Source: Himantopus leucocephalus (lineage: Eukaryota > Chordata > Aves > Charadriiformes > Recurvirostridae). Taken from it: 64,000 nt of DNA. Positions 1 through 12,000 of this stretch are shown here, piece by piece. Under the pieces are notes generated by a model. The model did not search any database. It was given only the letters and a program-made list of their open reading frames with translations, and was not told the origin of the DNA. Made by a program: the position numbers and the translations under genes. Where the stretch lies: positions 98,586,094 to 98,650,093 of the forward strand of contig RSEF01000002.1 in the NCBI GenBank assembly GCA_003993805.1, written 5' to 3'. Position 1 is the first letter of the stretch. The number at the start of each line of letters is the position of its first letter.

Positions 1-1092
1 AATACAGAATTGTGTACGACAACAAGGAATTGCTATCCCTCTGGACACATGCAACAAACAGTGAATAATTCTTACCAGAGAGAAGAAATGCTCGCCCTGC
101 CTAAGAGTCCTGCTGTCACACAGTTCTCTGACTGTATATATCAGTATGGGAAATCTTCCAAAAGATGACCTTTGTCTCCCAAGTGGCATTTTGTATCTCA
201 TTCCTTGAGGTACTGACATCTGAAAGCCTCCGTCTCTGTTTGCATGGCTAGACCACTTACTTCAGTGTCCTTTTGGTCATGGCAGAGAGGGGGAGAGCAT
301 CACAAGAGAGGGATATATTTAGAGAGCAGAAAGAAAAAAATAGAGGTCAGGAAGAAGAGTAGGAAAAAGATATATACAGGAAAAGATGACAGCAGAAGCG
401 TAATTTTCACATGAAGGAGATGTATAGCATTTTAAAGCTCCAGGACATGTTGTGTAGGACCTTCTGGATGGCTCAGTCTAATCAAAGCATCTCTTAGGAC
501 AAGGAATATGCCACCACCCCCATCTTGAGCCTCAAAATCAAACTCTGCTTCCTTCTCACTAGGCTTTTTTAACCAAAGACTATGAAAATGAGTGATGTAT
601 TGAATAGCTGCTCTTTTTCCCCCAATTAGGCTTAGTATCAGAAACTTTGACCATAGTTAAGCAATTGTTCAGATTTCTTTAAATTACTTGAAATGTCTCA
701 ACATGTTATTAGAGTTAAGTCATTATGCTTCTTAGTTTGAACGGATTCAGAATTGAGGTGGGGAAAATAGATCCAAAAAACCTTATTAAGTATCATGGTG
801 TCTTTTAACGTATAATAGAGTCAGTAGCTCTGAATTAGGCACCAGTGTTAGGCCAATGAAATGTCTAAATATGGTATTCAGACATTAAGCCTTGTTAGCA
901 GACTTGCCAACATATTCCCAGGAAAATGCCAAAGAGGATGCATTGTATCTCAAATCTAATGCTCTTTAGTCTTATAATGGAGGTAGGCGTATGCCAGCCT
1001 ACATATAGTAACTCAGGGAATGGACTATTCCCATAATTCAAGTGCAGCAGGTATACATGCTTCTAGAGCTAGCAGGAAGCTGAGCGTGACTC
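1..1092. other. AT-rich non-coding DNA, no gene seen
   Basis: I see no supported gene, RNA or recognisable mobile element here. A purine-rich stretch lies around 290-400. A minus-strand GTAAG donor-like string occurs at 71-75, but the acceptor-like sequence upstream of it is weak, so I do not call an exon. Confidence 0.6.
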
Positions 1093-1856
1093 TCAACAAT
1101 CCATGTTCTGCCCTACAACACTTAAATGTCTGAATACCTCAGTCCTTTTATAGACCTTTGTCACTGCTGCCTTGTAAAGCAAATACAAAATGAACCAAAA
1201 TTGCAAAAAATGTATGTTCTGAACTTGGAGGAGGAAGAAAAGAGCAATTGTATCCCTCTGCTCCCCTACGAGACACAGGTGAAAAGACAGGAGGTCTAAG
1301 ACCTGTCTCATGCTGTTGAAATGAAAGGTAAAATCATACAAAGGGGCAGGGAACAAAGTCTTTTGGATGAAGTATGCCAGCAAAATTACAGGGTGCCATA
1401 CCAGTATGGAGGCAGGTTGGGACGTGAAGGAGCTTGGGGCTGCCTTCAGTTCAGGAGAGGAGAAAGGCAGGACAGCATCTAGAAAGACTTTTGGAGTAAA
1501 CTGATTAGCCAAAAGCAAAGGAGTCTTTGGCAGCAGGCTGGCCAACTTGGTGAGGCAGGCTTTAAACTGAAAGACCTGTGGGGCAGGGTCCAAAGTGGCA
1601 ATGCTCACACCATTGCGACCAACTGGGGAATAAGTCAGGCCAACCAGAGCAGCGACGAATGTTCCTAGNGGCAGGCTTTAAACTGAAAGACCTGTGGGGC
1701 AGGGTCCAAAGTGACAATGCTCACACCATTGCGTCCAACTGGGGAATAAGTCAGGCCAACCAGAGCAGTGACGAATGTTCCTAAGCTGCCTCCCAAGATG
1801 AGAACCAGAAGACCAACCACCTCAAGTGTATGTATCCCAATGCACACAGCAGAAAT
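1093..1856 (-). other. Unusually long minus-strand open frame, interrupted by a false duplication; possible exon, unidentified
   Basis: As printed, this frame is split by the N at 1669. Both copies of the flanking duplication read in the same frame. If the second copy and the N are treated as an assembly artefact, the frame runs open for about 215 codons, from the stop at 1857-1859 to the stop at 1093-1095. It holds one clear hydrophobic segment (core GLLVLILGGSLGTFV), followed by sequence with no family I recognise. There is no ATG near the upstream end, so a whole gene is unlikely; an exon would have to be spliced. A possible donor (GTGAGC) follows the residues SPVGRN. Local base composition is GC-richer than average, which lengthens chance frames. 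Chance remains the simplest explanation. Confidence 0.15.
1554..1784. repeat. Tandem duplication split by a single N (probable assembly artefact 1)
   Basis: The 115 bases at 1554-1668 are repeated at 1670-1784 with only a few substitutions and a lone N at 1669 between them. Differences seen include g/a in the string caaagtg(g/a)caatg, a/t in gcg(a/t)ccaact and c/t in agcag(c/t)gacg. Two near-identical copies meeting exactly at an N is what results when overlapping contig ends or two haplotypes fail to merge. A genuine recent tandem duplication is possible but would not be expected to break precisely at a gap. Confidence 0.85.
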
Positions 1857-2074
1857 TTACCTCACCTTTCTGGGACCAAACAGCGTCAAACGTGCTAGAG
1901 GAAAGTTCTGTCTTAGGAGTTTTGGTGCACAGTACCCATTCTTCTTTTGCAACACACAGACATCTGCTTTTACAGATGTTGATTACTAGGAAGTATTTCC
2001 TGATATAAATGTAATCAGGTTACCTGGTTGACTCTTGACAATTTTCCCTCTCTTCTCCACAAATTTTGACAATT

Positions 2075-2096
2075 NACCTTTTTTTTTTTTTTTTTT
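2075..2096. repeat. Single-N gap next to an 18-base poly-T run
   Basis: One N at 2075 is followed by three bases and then T at 2079-2096. The homopolymer probably stopped a read or contig here. Unlike the other early N positions, I see no duplicated flank at this one. Confidence 0.7.
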
Positions 2097-2098
2097 CC

Positions 2099-2602
2099 CC
2101 CAGTACAAGACATTTTCTGTATTCAGCAGACCCTTTCAAAGACAGGTTTTTGGCAGACCCTCCCTGGTCTTTCATATTTGCCTGTTAGTCACTTTGTGGA
2201 GCTAAAGAATCATCTCAACATCTTAAACACTTTCTTGCTCAAGCCTCTGTTCAGATTATCTCAGAGAAATAGCTCTTCAACAAAAATAGATATGGAACAG
2301 TAACAATTAAAACCAATGCAGTTCTTACAGTATGGGGGGAAAAGCCTNCCCAGTACAAGACATTTTCTGTATTCAGCAGACCCTTTCAAAGACAGGTTTT
2401 TGGCAGACCCTCCCTGGTCTTTCATATTTGCCTATTAGTCACTTTGTGGAGCTAAAGAATCATCTCAACATCTTAAACACTTTCTTGCTCAAGCCTCTGT
2501 TCAGATTATCTCAGATCAGAGAAATAGCTCTTCAACAAAAATAGATATGGAACAATAACAATTAAAACCAATGCAGTTCTTACAGTATGGGGGGGAAAGC
2601 CT
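2099..2602. repeat. Tandem duplication split by a single N (probable assembly artefact 2)
   Basis: About 249 bases at 2099-2347 are repeated at 2349-2602, with an N at 2348. The copies differ by g/a in gcct(g/a)ttagtc, by a five-base insertion (tcaga duplicated) in the second copy, by g/a in ggaaca(g/a)taac, and by the length of a G run near the end. The copies are almost the same and abut the N, so I read this as unmerged contig ends or haplotypes rather than real biology. The small frame spanning 2332-2544 on the plus strand is a by-product. Confidence 0.85.
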
Positions 2603-4333
2603 GTAGAAATAGCTGGCTGATGCTTCACACAACAGTTAATAGCTTATTCATATTCTATAAAAGATGCCGAGAATGGGGTGTCTATTGGACAGCTGAGCGC
2701 AATCAACTCTCAATTTCATTTGCACAATGGCATCCCATTAAATGATATCCCAAATCAATGTTTGTATCTCTCAGTTGTTATGTTCTGTCTGAGATGGCAC
2801 TATGAGCTCTTTGCATGATCAGTAGAGTTTCCCACCACCTGCTCACTTTCAGAGATGAAGGAGGCAAACAGGACCATCATTCTGCTGACAAGAGGGAAAG
2901 TATCTACCTAGCAAATGATAGGGAATGCAATAGAAGTTGAAGCAAAGCATCTATTCTAAGACAGACTATGTGCTGTGCTAAGTCTTTCATATCTCTTGAT
3001 AGTCTCGTGATACTGCGTTCAATTCAAAAAGTATCGCAGATCAGTGCGGAACACAAAAATAATGCAAAACCTAAGCACAGAGCTTTCATTTACTCCTTGG
3101 AGACCTTACGTAGCTTTTAGAACCATGTCTTTCTTTATGCGTATGTGTGTGTACATGTGTTTGCATAGACAAGCATACAACAGGAGAATTACAGAATAAA
3201 ATCTGTGTATTTGTTTTGCCTCAATTCAACCTTCAAAATGAGCCAGTTAGTAGCTAACTCTTTTCATTTCTACCATACAATCTGTGAGAAATTGGGGAAC
3301 TTGTCCCTGATAAAATATGACTCAGTGCATGAAAGAGTAAAACTACTAAGACTTATTTTTTCTTCCAGAAGAACCCGAACACTTAAGCCATCTGCATTCA
3401 GTAGTTCTACCATGCTGTTTATTCAAATGAGAAATCTGAACAAAAAGGTTACTTCATTGGGCCAGTTCAGCTTGTTTGCCCAGCAGGAGCTCCGCACTTT
3501 ATTTAAGCTTTTAAACTCCATATCAGTAGCATGAGTTGATGTTTAGTGCACAATAGGGATACAGTATAGCCTAATATATGCATTTTTCCTTCGGAATTCT
3601 AATGGTTTAGTACTGAAGGAAATTTACACAAGCCTTATAGAAATTAAAGCAAGGCATTTATTTCATTCAGAGAATGCAGTGACTTCCAATGGTTGCACTG
3701 CTAAGGACTCTCAGCTTTGAAAGGGACCTTTTATTGTGCAGGAAGAAAGCTCAGATATAGCACTAAGCGAAAATTTCAGAGTCCAGATTAGCATGCCTAG
3801 CAACTCATTGCTGTGTACCGTTTTTTCCCAGTCCCCTACTAGCTGAACTCTTTCCGTACATCTTTAATTGATTGGGTTAATATAAACCCTCAGCACTACC
3901 AGTGTTTGTGTGGCCCCCATAATAAGGCTATTGTGTGCTTCTCCCTACTCTTGTGTTCCCTATTTAGGAATGTGTCGCTCTGAGCAGTTCAAAAGTGTGA
4001 GCAAATGAAAAAAGCCACAATCACTTCATTAATGATTTGTAAACAGAATATCCAGTACTGACGCCACCTGCATAGGCTTTCAGAAGAAAAAATACTGGAT
4101 TTGCTGAAGCTCTGTGTAGAATCACTGTGGAATTTAATTCGGCAGAGTAAATAAATGCCCCAATTAACACTTTTACACTCAACCAAATGGTTGTATTTAG
4201 AGGAAACAGTTTCTTTCTTCAAGGAAAAATTCAAAGGAGACATGGGATAAAGATAAAAAAGAACACCCCAAAAACAAACAAACAAAAAATAACCCTTAAA
4301 TCTCTCCCGGCAAGTTTTACACAAGACAGCACA
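2603..4333. other. Non-coding stretch, no gene seen
   Basis: I see no gene or RNA. A plus-strand frame of 109 codons at 3205-3534 has no recognisable domains and I treat it as chance. Around 2640-2780 the sequence is less AT-biased and contains a TTGCACAAT string of C/EBP type; it could be conserved non-coding DNA, but one sequence cannot show that. An (AAAC)n run is listed separately. Confidence 0.5.
4270..4289. repeat. (AAAC)n simple repeat
   Basis: Short run of A-rich units with repeating AAAC, about 20 bases. Confidence 0.8.
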
Positions 4334-4460
4334 CAGCAGTGGCTGAAGTTATAAAGGCAGACAGCAAAATGTGTTTAAAAAAGGAATGTAAAGTAAGAAA
4401 AAAGTTCACTGAAAATTTCAAAATAGCAGCAAATGTGTTTATAACTTCAGTTTGCTGCTG
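4334..4460. repeat. Fold-back structure: 13-bp perfect inverted repeat with imperfect extension
   Basis: CTGAAGTTATAAA at 4343-4355 is matched by its exact reverse complement at 4438-4450, with 82 bases between. The similarity continues outward: CAGCAG at 4334-4339 faces CTGCTG at 4455-4460 after a short unequal internal loop, giving arms of about 22 bases. The inner sequence does not continue the stem. This could be a relic of a small non-autonomous DNA transposon (MITE), a transcribed hairpin, or chance. The long loop is unlike a typical microRNA precursor, and I see no obvious target-site duplication. Confidence 0.5.
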
Positions 4461-7400
4461 CTGTAGGCCTCATTAAAGCAAGCCTTTGTTTTTTCCTTTT
4501 CAAACACTACCTATTATGACAGCTAGAAACAGCTTACCAGCTGCATACTGTCATCTTGGCCTGCCAAGATATCATGTAATCATTCTCAGAGTTTGAAAAT
4601 GGGTATCCACCACTGGCTTTGTGAAGATGTCAAAAAGCCTAAAATTGCTCTGCGTGCATACAGTTCTAACTACACTGCATAGCTGTTGATTTAAGAAAGA
4701 CTTTTAGTAAACCCTACTGAGGTAATATTTATCTACTGTATCTATCTAAATTAGAGGGAAGCTTCTTACATGGCAGCAGATATGCACAGTTTTAAGACCT
4801 GTCAAATACTCTGAAGTTCCTTCAAATGCAAGGAAAGAAAATAAAAGTCAGGCTTCTTTCTGAAATGCCAGGCATTCAGTCACTCACCGGCACCTGCAAT
4901 GACAACACAGACCCCCCTCATCAGCCAGGGGATCACCTGGCTCTTGTGTCTGATCTGCTGTCCCTCTGTACTCTGCCTGCTGCTAAAGGAAACACGTTGC
5001 AAAGGAAGGAGACATGAAAAGGAAGCGCTGAGTATTTTATCCTGCATTTCTGAAACAGGCTGTGTCACGTAACACCACAACATCCCATGAGTAGACAGTG
5101 GAGTGGGTCCACATTCTCACTGGAGTGGGCGAGGAGAGATTTTGACTGTGGTCAGAAACATCACGTTGCAGAGGGAGTCTTTTGAGGGACGAATGGCGTC
5201 CGAGTGAGGCATGGCTTGTACACCAGCACTGTTTTCTTCCCTATAGCCAGGAGAACAAAGACAGGGTTTCTCCCTTCAGGGAAGATTTTTGAAACACTGA
5301 TTCTTCTTCTTCTTCATGGAGATGAAACAGCTGCCCATCCTGAGGTATATATTGCCCCTCCCCACTCTCCTGTTTTGCAGCGCTCAGTACGATGCACTTG
5401 TGGGCAGGGTGAAACAGGCTCTGGCAACCTGAAACACAACAGGAGAAAATATTTTCTGCAAAAAGATCAGTTCAGAATTCAGCCACAGCCAAAAATAGCA
5501 CACAGAATCTCAGGAATTTTCAGGAAAGAAACAGAACAAAGCAGAGGATGTTGATGTGTTGATTGAGGTGGGGTGGGGGGAAAATATCTTCAATATTGTA
5601 GGCAGTGCTCCTCCTGCCCCACATTCATCTGAAACAAGAAGGGGTGCAGAAAGGAAACAGAAGTTTAAAATGTTAATAACATACCTCCACCAATGAAAGA
5701 GTCCAAATTATGTCCAAAAGGACTTGGGGACTCCTGAAACCCTGCAGAAAGATCAGTCGTTTTCACTGTGTAGCATGAGATGCCATCCATTTCCTGAATG
5801 TTTGACTATCCCTCATTTTAATGGTTTATAGACCATTGACTAACTGTCCCATACAAAGATGTAAAGCAGGAGTAACGGAAATGGAACATAATTCTATGAT
5901 CCAGAGGTTATATGGGTTTGCCTCAAGAAAAATATTGGCATCATATTACTGTGAAGCTCTTTGTCATTATTGTTGGCTTCACTCTCAGTTGTCACATACA
6001 GGTTTATGGTAGTTCTACGTTCTCCTAAACTAGAGCTCTGAAGTATGTTTTTGCAAAGTTTTGGGTTCTGCTTGAAAGACTGAATATTGTAAACAAGGTC
6101 TAAAGGTCTGCAAAACAGCTCAAACTGCTATACAAGTTATTGAGCAGGGAGAACCCTGAGGTAATCTGAACTAGTATTTCTTGCAGGAGGAGCAAATCAA
6201 AAGAGCAAATCAGAAGAGTTAGGGAAAGCCTGAGTTAAAGGACAAATAAAGCTAATATGTGTCGTTAGCAATCCAGTCTTCCTCCAGAGATGGAGGTTTC
6301 TGGACAGAATGGTCCTGGATGGAATATTTAGAAATCTAGCCGTTTTTCTTGCATAATGTATGCAAGATTTAATTATGCTAAGCAACTGCATAAAAACTTG
6401 TGTTTCCTGAAAGGTCTCACAAATGTACAGGCAAGATCATTGCCTGGCCTACTTGCCAGAAGTCCACTTCATCTCCTATTTTAAGGAACTGTTGGAAGAT
6501 ATAACCGACAATTTAATTATTGCACATGCCTCCAGCACCATTACAAAGCAAAAAGGTACATATAACGAACATCATTCCCACTTCAGGAATGCGTGCAAAA
6601 CAGGCATGGATTCAGAGGATCTTAAAGTGAGCAAGCTCACCAGATGCTCACATGGTACTCACAGTTATCATCTCAGAGAAGTCTATTCTGTGACACACTT
6701 TCAGTTTTGGTTTCTTGGTTCATTTCTTTGGATGGAGACCTAGCCATATAGCTATCCTCTTGGTTGTCCTGATTCTTTTAAGAGGAAACCCATACATAGG
6801 TAAGAATGGAGTTGCAGCGTGTTCCCACTTTAACTGCTGAAGAGACCAGGACAGGACGGAATACCACAGAGCCCACCCTCCCCACTGACTGGACATAGAT
6901 TACATTTTTCTGTGCTGTTACTGCAGTATACATTGGGGAAAAAGGCAAGATGCTTTTTCCAGAAACAGTACTGCAAGCCTAACACATGGAAATGACCTCA
7001 CTGTCCAACAGCATGATTGTTGGACAAGTTATTCTAATAAACGTGACTTTTGAGAAAAGGCATTCAGAGCCTTTGGATGCCAAAATAGCAGACAGCAGCA
7101 TATACGTGCCTTAAACAGGATGAGCTGCACCAGCATTTTCTTAAAGCATGTGCTTTCCTATGTGTTCCTTTAAGAACAAGAAATCTAAACAGGACACCCT
7201 GTCCTCCAGTTTGATACTTGCCCATATTTGCTGGGTTGTACCTTCTCTCAGTTTTACCCTGCCGAAAATGCAGTTTCTGATAGATAACCAAATCAGTGTA
7301 ACCCTCTTACCCACGAGAGTTCTGATTGTTGTAGTCACTAAAGTGATATACTCACTAAAAATAGTGAATTACATCCTATCCTAGAATAACTAGCTGAGTC

Positions 7401-9018
7401 TTGAGTAATTATTTGGAAATCATTTAGAATGAACAACCTCTGACTGTTTGTAAAGTGTCGTTGAAACATAGCATTTCGGTCTTTCAGGACAGACATTCAG
7501 AAACAGATAACAGGCTTCCTTGTAAGTTTGTGAATGTAAGCTAAAGCTTCTTATGAATCAGTATTATTAAATTCTATGCATAATGATAACTTGAGCTTTA
7601 GAATGACTATGTAATTCTTACGCTTCAGTAGACAAGCAAAGAAAATAGTGTATAAGAGATATGATTCCAAAATTAAATGTGGGGGTTTGGGAAGAATGTC
7701 AAATAACCATTCTGACCCAAAATATTCTTGGGATATTTATTTGTACAACCTCTTTCATTAAAAAACAAGTATCTCAAACTAGCCCGATGGTAGTTACTGT
7801 CTTTTTAGGAGAAAACACAGAAAACTGCTTTGCAGAAATTAGTGTTTGGTTGGTTTGTTTTTTTCTTTGTCAGGTCTACCTTTTCTTTGGACTTTGCCAA
7901 AACTGTTATGTTCCCGAGAGTATGATGAAAAATTATATTTGTGGGATTTCAAATTATAGTAAAAGGAAATTGCACAGTGACCCTTCCTTATGTGCAAACA
8001 AATCTTATAATTTTCTGCTGGAAAGGGAGTGTGTGAGAGTGTGTGATGCCTTTGAGAAAAGAAGCTGCCTTTGGCAATGCTAGCAAGCTATAGCCTACGA
8101 AATAATTTCATGAAGCTGAGCATTTGATTCATTTAGGAGCTCATGCTCATCATTATTTTGAAATTTGCTAATTCCTGTTACACTATCTGTAAATACCTCA
8201 GATTAGGCACATACTAGAATGTGACAAAATCAATTCTCTGCACTATAAACTTGGGTAACTCATTTTTGAAAGAAAGCAAAAATCTTAGCTTTCTTAAGGA
8301 CTGCGGTCAAAGATTTACAATTCCACTTGGGAATGTTTTCTAATCTACCACTGAAGGTAAATGGAAAATTAGAGACAGATTTTTCCATTCCAGAGAGGCA
8401 CTGAACAGGGAGGAAAGGCTGCCGTTCTTTGCAGTTGTGAACAGCAACAGCTAAATTCACTCATCTCCCTACACTTCCTTCATCATGAATTCATATTACT
8501 TCACATATTTCTGTGGCTTTTGTTAAGGTGTAGGCAAATATAATAAAGATCAGAGGAAAACGGCGTAATGAAAGGCGTTTTTCAAAATGCATGTCTGCTC
8601 TAGTCCTCTTTGTGACTTTTTATTTTTCGTGTTGTGTGACTATGATTCACAGCTATATCCTGCCTGATGGACTCCAGAAATCTCACTGAAACTGAGAAAA
8701 ACAACTATTTCAATTTGTGGTGTGATTTTTTTAGACATATCTGGACATCTTGAAATTGTCTTTGCAAAGGGAGGTGGTGTTTGGTGGAAAAGAGTTCGAA
8801 CTTGTCTGACTTTGTTTTTTTCTTACAGCAATACAGTATTTCATCAATAACTAAGTGTAGTGGTAAAAATTGACTTTTTTCAGCTTTGTCTTAAACTGTG
8901 AAAAGGACATTCATACTTTCCCTATCTCATTAATAAACAACACATAATGAATACGATAATAACTAAACATTACTCATATTTTTAATGTCTTCTATTTAGA
9001 TAAGAATTGCAGAAAGCT
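4461..9018. other. Non-coding DNA, no gene seen
   Basis: No supported gene. A GC-richer patch around 5080-5420 carries a plus-strand frame of 116 codons (5204-5554), and 7661-8083 carries one of 140 codons. Neither has a recognisable domain, a clear splice framework or an initiation context, so both are taken as chance. Around 4440-4570 the sequence has a look of conserved non-coding DNA. A 14-base imperfect direct repeat (agcaaatca units) lies near 6190-6217. A strong-looking acceptor (pyrimidine run then ACAG) near 8829 has no exon-like sequence behind it. Confidence 0.5.
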
Positions 9019-9039
9019 TGATTGACAGCCTATAAATAG
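9019..9039 (+). promoter_or_regulatory. PBX-MEIS type decamer next to a MEF2-type site
   Basis: TGATTGACAG at 9019-9028 matches the composite site described for PBX with MEIS/PREP or HOX partners. CTATAAATAG at 9030-9039 matches the MEF2 consensus YTAWWWWTAR. They are separated by one base. The motif matches are seen directly. That the sites form an enhancer is inference, because isolated motif matches also occur by chance in AT-rich DNA. Confidence 0.3.
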
Positions 9040-12000
9040 TACATTCAGACATCAACTTGACTACTTCTGTTCAGCTCGACACTGAATAAAATTAGCAACT
9101 AACAGTATTTAAACAGGACCACAATACCTTTTCCTGAAAGCTGAGGCAAACTTTTGGTCTAAGATGGACATGACCGCTGTGGGGCACAAGACCTTCAAAT
9201 AACCACTAACCTGGATGTGGTCTTGGTTCCCTCTGAAGGAGCACCTGCTTAATTCGTTCCACAAGCCAAAGGGGGTGCTATCGGCTGCTGCAGAAACTGC
9301 TTTGGGAGCAGGGAATGAGTAGAAGGTGTGAACTGAGTTAATTATTTAATTGTGTTTTGGCATATATGTCTGCTTGTTTGTTTTAACCTATGTAGGTGAG
9401 TGAGAATGGAAGCTTGAAGATGAAACGTAGATTTTTTTCTTCACTATAAGCAGTTTGCAGCACTGCTTAATATACTACATAATGAAAAGATTGTGAGACT
9501 CAACGTGTATCTCATTGTTTTAATTTGGCAGGTCTTAGATGTTTGATTGTGCATTCGGTATCTATGCTTTCTTCCCCCGAGAGTGTAGATTAAACACATA
9601 CTTTGTATGTGTATTCTGCGACTCAATTATCAAATGTATTTAAGTGGTAGAAGCTGTACTGCCGCTATATGTAGAAGGAACTTGTCATTCAGAAATAAAG
9701 GAGAAGCAGGAAATGTGGGCTAGTGCATTATTTTTCCCCATCAGGAATAAGTCATCTGACATTTCTGTGTTTTTGTTAGTAAGTATTTACTTTCGCTAGC
9801 TTCACTAGAAAGCTCGTTATTCTTTAGGGCAAGAATGTTTGAAAATAGCATGCTTCAAATGTGTTTTACTTCCTGATAGTGAGTGGCATTGCTAGTTTGA
9901 TCCCGTTGTGTTAAAATATTATCAGCTCTTTTCTTACCAAGAGTAGATCCTTTCAAAGATGAAAACTTAAACACGGTTTTTACTTCAGACTTTTTATTGT
10001 GACCCTTCAAACAGGAGGAAAAAAACCCTCACCACGCAGTTTACAATGAGAAGAGTAATCAAGAGATCTTTTCTATTCGTATTTTTATCTGGCTTTTGTC
10101 TTTCTTAGCTGTTTTGGTGACATTTGCTTTGAAAACGTAGGTCTTTGTTTTTATCCTTCTTGAAAGATTATAATTGATTCGGTTGCCGTTTGTGTGCACA
10201 TGATGAGTATTTGTTGTGTAGATGGAATCAGTACTGGCAGAATATTGCTGCATGCTGCATGTTGCATTATTCACTTTCATCTGCATGCAGCTCATGGCTG
10301 GCAGGCTCCTCACAGCTACCTTTAAAGTGGCTTATCCAATATAAAGCTCTGGCTTGTTCAGTAGGAAGTCTAGTAGATCAGTTGTCATATTGGAAGCCTC
10401 CTGCTGAATTCAGGAGAGAATACAGGAGAGGGGGCATGCCAGGGTCTGATAGAGGATTGTTTGAGATGGCATTACTGTGCTCCAAAAAGCTCTGGTCATT
10501 TCTCTTCAAGTTATCACTTTGCCTGAAGAGCAAAACAAGGTTGAATTGAGCAGGCATAAATCCTGGGATAGAAACAACCTGTATTTTTCCATTCATTATC
10601 ACTATTATATCCTGTGCAATCCAAAGAGCGAAATGATGTCTTGGAAAGCAGATATTGGTAACTCTGTTTCATAGTGCATAAATATCTGAAATAAATCCTG
10701 GCAAGTCTCACGTTCGTGCCTTTGACCTTTTGTGAGAATCATCCAGCTGACTTCAAAGTGATGGTATAATACTGAAAGTCAATGGATATGCTTTTCAGTA
10801 GGACGCGATGCAGTCTGAAAATTGCTTTGCAAGACCGTTTTGTTAACTCGAGGATTTCTGTTCTGGCATTGAAAGAAAACCTGTAATGAATTTTTAGGCA
10901 GCAACTTTGAGTCCCTAGCTGACTTCTCCAACTGGGAGGTTACTGCCCCCACTACAAAATGGGAACATGTGTCTGCACCTCAGCTGCATCAGCAGGAAAT
11001 CTCAGGGCTTACATCACCAGCGGCGGTGGGCTGATGCTAAGCAGCCAAACTTCTTACTCGGTCAGCTTTGCCCTTTTGCTGACTTTGTTGTTGGGGAAGA
11101 ACAGACCGGTGGGGTACTAACATCTTAAGCTTCTGCACAGCATGACCTGGAGCTTGTCTCGTGTTGAGTCTGGAAAAGGTCACGTGGGAACAAAATGCAG
11201 TAAATAATTTTTACATTGGGAAGTGTTGTTAAGCTTTGCTGTTTAGCTCTGACTGTGATACTTAAAGCTTACTTACATCAAACTTGCTTTCACGACCTAT
11301 GCTAGCCAGGAAGATTACAGTTTTGACAGTATTTTGATGTTTTTGCACTGGCAAAAGAACTTAAGACAAGAAACATTAAGGACCTGACATAGGACTCACT
11401 GAAAAAATCCTCTTTTCAGCTCCTGCATATAGTCTTTTCCCTACCCGACTGCATTATGGGAATTTGTGTACAGGGGGAGCCCTTAGTGTATAGGAGGTAT
11501 GAATGAAGTAGCTGGCAAAAAAAGAAAGAAAGAAAGAAAAATAAAGGAAATAGAAACTTGATATTGCTTTAAGAAGGTTTTGGAAACAGTAGACTGACCT
11601 AAGATGTAAAAGGAAGAAGGGTATTTATGATGACAGTGAATTTCAATGCTATCTCTATAATGCTTACTCCTTACACTGAACGTATACATGCACTATATTG
11701 TATTAAGTCTTCACCTGAGCTCTAAAGGTGGATTTTAATTGTCTTTTTTACACAGATATGTTAGTTACTTCCTGAAGCCCTCACTGGTGAATTAGCTGCC
11801 ATGCAGAATTCTCCTGCCTTGCTGATAGTCTTGTTTTCCTAATCTTGACCTAATTCTTACCTGTTAATTGCCAACGGTGTATCATCTCTTTTCGATGTAA
11901 GTATTTTGCAACAACTGTTGTTAAAATTTTTTCTGTGTTTACATTACATTCCTTTCTTTCATTCTATTACATATTCTTACATTTCATTTAGCTATTAAAG

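Noticed and set aside
76..131. Minus-strand 56-base exon candidate ending in a GTAAG donor
   Set aside because: The acceptor lacks a pyrimidine tract, the interval is short and no partner exon is supported.
7661..8083. 140-codon plus-strand open frame
   Set aside because: No recognisable domain or splice framework; its length is within what AT-rich DNA of this size can give by chance.
10246..10292. Hairpin with TGCATG units, considered as a microRNA precursor
   Set aside because: The stem is short and irregular, built mostly from repeated TGCATG; no known seed is seen.
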